A stretch of 6,123 bases of DNA from Sutterella sp. UBA4713 (GTDB lineage: Bacteria; Pseudomonadota; Gammaproteobacteria; Burkholderiales; Burkholderiaceae_F): assembly GCA_002404465.1 (NCBI GenBank), contig DHJT01000012.1:1097-7219 (forward strand), in the 5' to 3' direction. Both the position numbers and the translations under genes were made by a program. Positions 5,629 to 6,123 of this stretch are shown here, piece by piece; the stretch's first letter is position 1; every line of letters begins with the position of its first letter. A model generated the notes under the pieces. The model saw nothing but the letters and a program-made list of their open reading frames with translations, searched no databases and was not told where the DNA came from.

Positions 5629-5652
5629 CCCTTCGAACTTAAATCCGAAGGG
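5629..5652. terminator. hairpin just after kdsB
   Basis: CCCTTCG (5629-5635) and CGAAGGG (5646-5652) pair perfectly around a 10-nt loop, 2 bp beyond the kdsB stop. No T-run follows on the + strand, so if it ends transcription it is not a classical Rho-independent terminator. Confidence 0.4.
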
Positions 5653-5656
5653 TAAC

Positions 5657-5684
5657 CGCCAGAGGCACTTCCGCTTATCTGGCG
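5657..5684. terminator. second hairpin after kdsB
   Basis: CGCCAGA (5657-5663) and TCTGGCG (5678-5684) pair perfectly around a 14-nt loop. Followed by ATTTCC, a very weak T-tract. With the hairpin at 5629-5652 it may form a paired barrier at the end of the lpxK-kdsB operon. Confidence 0.35.
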
Positions 5685-5708
5685 ATTTCCGCGGAATGTC
5701 ACATTCTG

Positions 5709-5909
5709 TTAGGAAATCCGGACTTGCTTCATGTCGACGGGAATTTCTCCTTTCGAATTTGTGAGACCTTCTTCCACGCGCACATAAATGCCCCTCCGTC
5801 CGAAATCGAAAAAGACGCGTTTTGCTTTTAAAATCCGTTCGATAAGCTTAAAATCAAACTCTTTTCGGACGGGCGAGATTTTGCCTTTGTTCGAGTTTTG
5901 AGTTTTTCG
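5709..5909 (-). pseudogene. coding-like - strand frame without a normal start codon
   Basis: Between an upstream stop (TGA at 5910-5912) and a TAA at 5709-5711, 66 codons are open. The sequence includes EFDFKLIERILKAKRVFFDF, GRRGIYVRVEEGLT and NSKGEIPVDMKQVRIS, which reads like real protein. No ATG, GTG or TTG occurs early in the frame; the first ATG is seven codons from the end. An ATG at about 5911-5913 opens the neighbouring frame (MTKNSKLEQRQNLARPK). Removing one A from the AAAA run near 5860 would join it to this frame, giving about 68 residues. That ATG has no ribosome site and lies 15 bp from the divergent adk start. It may be a frameshifted small gene, a remnant, or chance. The hairpins at 5629-5684 would sit at its 3' side. 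Family not recognised. Confidence 0.3.
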
Positions 5910-5927
5910 TCATTTTTGGAGTACACC

Positions 5928-6123
5928 ATGCGTTTAATCCTCATCGGGCCTCCCGGAGCGGGGAAAGGAACCCAAGCCGCTTTTATTAAAGAAAAGTACG
6001 GCATTCCTCAGATTTCCACCGGCGACATGTTGCGCGCTGCCGTCAAGGCCGGAACGGAACTCGGCAAAGCCGCCAAAGTCATCATGGACCAAGGTAAGCT
6101 CGTCAGCGATGACATCATCATCG
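5928..6123 (+). CDS. adk: adenylate kinase, N-terminal part
   Basis: Adenylate kinase interconverts ATP + AMP and two ADP in the cytosol and sets the energy balance of the cell. The first 65 codons are present before the window ends. MRLILIGPPGAGKGTQAAF holds the P-loop GPPGAGKGT (7-15, Lys13). ISTGDMLRAAV (29-39) is the AMP-binding segment with Arg36, and the NMP-binding region continues to IMDQGKLVSDDIII (52-65). GGAG (5918-5921) lies 6 nt before the ATG. The gene often follows kdsB in Burkholderiales. Here a gap of about 300 bp with hairpins suggests separate transcription. Confidence 0.97.
   Translation, partial: MRLILIGPPGAGKGTQAAFIKEKYGIPQISTGDMLRAAVKAGTELGKAAKVIMDQGKLVSDDIII

Larger units (their letters stand above)
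5627..5927. other. intergenic region between kdsB and adk
   Basis: About 300 bp without an annotated + strand gene. It contains two hairpins next to kdsB, a coding-like - strand frame (5709-5909), and a T-rich stretch before adk. AT-rich patches near 5822-5855 could include the adk promoter, but no -35/-10 pair with good spacing stands out. Confidence 0.5.

Noticed and set aside
5207..5702. - strand frames antisense to kdsB and its 3' end
   Set aside because: Shadows of kdsB; no ribosome sites and no recognisable protein features.

Overview
The window looks like chromosomal DNA from a Gram-negative bacterium, most likely a betaproteobacterium of the order Burkholderiales. The strongest clue is the run lpxK, a small Trm112-family gene, kdsB and adk on the + strand, an order familiar from that group. 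The base composition looks more moderate than in Burkholderia itself, so a low-GC host-associated lineage such as Sutterellaceae is possible; that placement is inference.

Left part (1-1978, genes on the - strand). The window opens inside the N-terminal third of an M20-family amidohydrolase of the N-carbamoyl-amino-acid/allantoate amidohydrolase type. A good sigma70-like promoter and a dyad lie in front of it. Upstream is a complete 403-residue ATPase of the AAA_14 + DUF4143 type, preceded by a promoter candidate and two tandem 13-bp dyads. A near-perfect 17-bp hairpin stands alone at 1922-1959.

Middle (1979-3626). A complete IS3-family insertion sequence (about 2188-3436) carries orfA and orfB, joined through an A7 slippery run, and has 16-bp terminal inverted repeats with one mismatch. 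Its left end truncates a - strand reading frame, leaving a C-terminal fragment of about 68 codons. The matching N-terminal part is not recognisable on the other side. This suggests a deletion or rearrangement at the element, or decay of the missing part.

Right part (3627-6123, + strand). lpxK, the Trm112-like gene and kdsB form a tight operon: a 9-bp gap, then a 4-bp ATGA overlap. LpxK phosphorylates the lipid A disaccharide and KdsB activates KDO as CMP-KDO, so both supply the inner part of lipopolysaccharide. Two hairpins follow kdsB. adk then begins after about 300 bp and runs off the window. That gap holds a coding-like - strand frame with no normal start codon.

I see no CRISPR array, tRNA or rRNA, and nothing that I can defend as a new multi-gene system. 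The most interesting leftovers are the tandem dyads in front of the ATPase, the isolated hairpin, the IS-cut gene fragment and the start-less frame upstream of adk.
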